The translations under genes and the position numbers were made by a program. Under the pieces are notes generated by a model. It was not told where the DNA came from. It made no database searches and was given only the letters and a program-made list of their open reading frames with translations. Below are positions 63,152 to 64,000 of a stretch of 64,000 bases of DNA, piece after piece. The stretch spans positions 5,116,501-5,180,500 of the forward strand of contig NZ_CP031396.1 of NCBI RefSeq assembly GCF_003363755.1. The letters run 5' to 3'. Within the stretch, counting starts at the first letter, position 1; each line of letters begins with the position of its first letter. Source of the stretch: Pseudomonas protegens (GTDB lineage Bacteria; Pseudomonadota; Gammaproteobacteria; Pseudomonadales; Pseudomonadaceae).

Positions 63152-64000
63152 TCAGTCCAGGCCCAGAATGTTCAGGATAAAGGCATATTCGAGGGCTACG
63201 TCACGTAATCCCTGGTAACGGCCGCTCATGCCGCCATGACCGGCGCCCAGTTCGGTCTTGAGCAGCAGCAGGTTGTCGTCGGTCTTGGTTGCGCGCAGTT
63301 TGGCCACCCATTTGGCGGCTTCCCAGTACTGCACGCGACTGTCGTTGTAGCCGGCGATCACCAGGGTCGCCGGGTAGGCCTGGGCCCGGACATTCTCGTA
63401 GGGGGCGTAGGCCTTGATCCGCTCATAGACCTCAGGCTCCTCGGGATTGCCCCATTCGTCATACTCGGTGACGGTCAGTGGCAGTTCCGGGTCGAGCATG
63501 GTGTTGAGCACGTCGACGAAGGGTACTTCGGCGATGGCCGCCCGGAACAGTTCGGGTCGCTGGTTGAGCACGGCGCCGATCAACAGGCCGCCGGCACTGC
63601 CACCGCTGATGGCCAGTTGCTGGGCGCTGGTCAGGCCCTGGGCGATCAGGTGCTCGGCGCAGGCGATGAAGTCGCTGAAGGTGTTCTGTTTGTGTTCCTG
63701 CTTGCCGGCGCGATACCAGGCTTCCCCCAGCTCGCCACCGCCGCGCACATGGGCGATGGCAAAGGCCACGCCGCGATCGAGCAGGCTCAGGCGGGCATGG
63801 GAGAACCAGGGATCGAGGCTCTCGCCATAGGCGCCGTAGCCATACAGGTACAGCGGTGTCGGTTGGCCCAGGCACTCGCGCTTGACCACCAGGCTGATGG
63901 GCACCTGGGTACCGTCGGCCGCGGTGGCCCAGAGGCGCTGGCTGACGTAGGCATCGGCGTCGAAGGGGCCCAGCACCGGGGTTTCCTTGAGCACCTGCTG
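63152..64000 (-). CDS. ptrB: Oligopeptidase B-like prolyl oligopeptidase, C-terminal part
   Basis: A serine peptidase of family S9, cut at the right window edge. The visible 283 residues are the catalytic hydrolase domain: GGGELGEAWYRAGK, nucleophile serine in ISGGSAGGLLIGAVLNQRP, aspartate in GYNDSRVQYWEAAK and histidine in ELGAGHGGMSGR. The propeller domain lies outside. Acidic EVPFVDVLNTMLDPELPLT supports oligopeptidase B (PtrB), which cleaves after basic residues. Confidence 0.9.
   Translation of the reverse strand, partial: QQVLKETPVLGPFDADAYVSQRLWATAADGTQVPISLVVKRECLGQPTPLYLYGYGAYGESLDPWFSHARLSLLDRGVAFAIAHVRGGGELGEAWYRAGKQEHKQNTFSDFIACAEHLIAQGLTSAQQLAISGGSAGGLLIGAVLNQRPELFRAAIAEVPFVDVLNTMLDPELPLTVTEYDEWGNPEEPEVYERIKAYAPYENVRAQAYPATLVIAGYNDSRVQYWEAAKWVAKLRATKTDDNLLLLKTELGAGHGGMSGRYQGLRDVALEYAFILNILGLD

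Overview
The window reads as a chromosomal segment of a fluorescens-group Pseudomonas (P. protegens / P. fluorescens type). The grounds are the algU-mucA-mucB-mucD stress operon beside nadB, the sdhE/ygfX/ygfZ neighbourhood, the gcvR/bcp and dapA-bamC-purC order, REP-type palindromes and GC-rich codon use. The species call is inference from gene content; no search was run.

Layout. 1-4381: tricarboxylate uptake, with a porin (opdH) and a binding protein (tctC, cut by the left edge) facing the two-component pair tctD-tctE. 4367-8593: HDOD protein, ygfZ, sdhE-ygfX and nadB. 8594-12971: algU, mucA, mucB and mucD behind two candidate AlgU promoters, without mucC. 13047-21155: bepA, tusA, a PerM-type permease, bcp-gcvR, dapA-bamC-MBL hydrolase-purC and tRNA-Ser(CGA).

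21209-32852 is accessory catabolism. An IclR regulator precedes a pim-like beta-oxidation set (two acyl-CoA dehydrogenases, thiolase, FadB-type enzyme). Divergent from it are a GntR regulator, an SDR, a BKACE-family keto-acid cleavage enzyme and an MFS importer. Together these suggest use of an acid that passes through a beta-keto intermediate and CoA esters.

33396-44389 is the most distinctive locus. It is a CupB-like chaperone-usher operon (pilin, chaperone, usher, chaperone) that also carries a two-partner secretion pair: a dedicated TpsB transporter and a 997-residue TpsA exoprotein with 14 GLUG-like repeats. A two-domain tip adhesin closes it. In P. aeruginosa CupB the usher itself (the P-usher) is reported to secrete the TpsA-like CupB5; here a separate TpsB gene sits between the second chaperone and the TpsA gene.

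44478-53683: LysR regulators, LtrA family protein, CHMI-type tautomerase, EamA exporter, a complete cyanate operon (cynR facing cynT-cynS-cynX) and an orphan periplasmic PheC-like protein. 53865-64000: methyltransferase, rnd-ycgL, a 2-hydroxyacid dehydrogenase, nitroreductase, ycgN, a degenerate metallopeptidase-like protein, a SPOUT RNA methyltransferase, an HNH protein, a spermidine-synthase-like protein, a cyclic-nucleotide-binding protein and the C-terminal part of an oligopeptidase cut by the right edge. REP-type palindromes lie at 738, 45407, 50627 and 57305.
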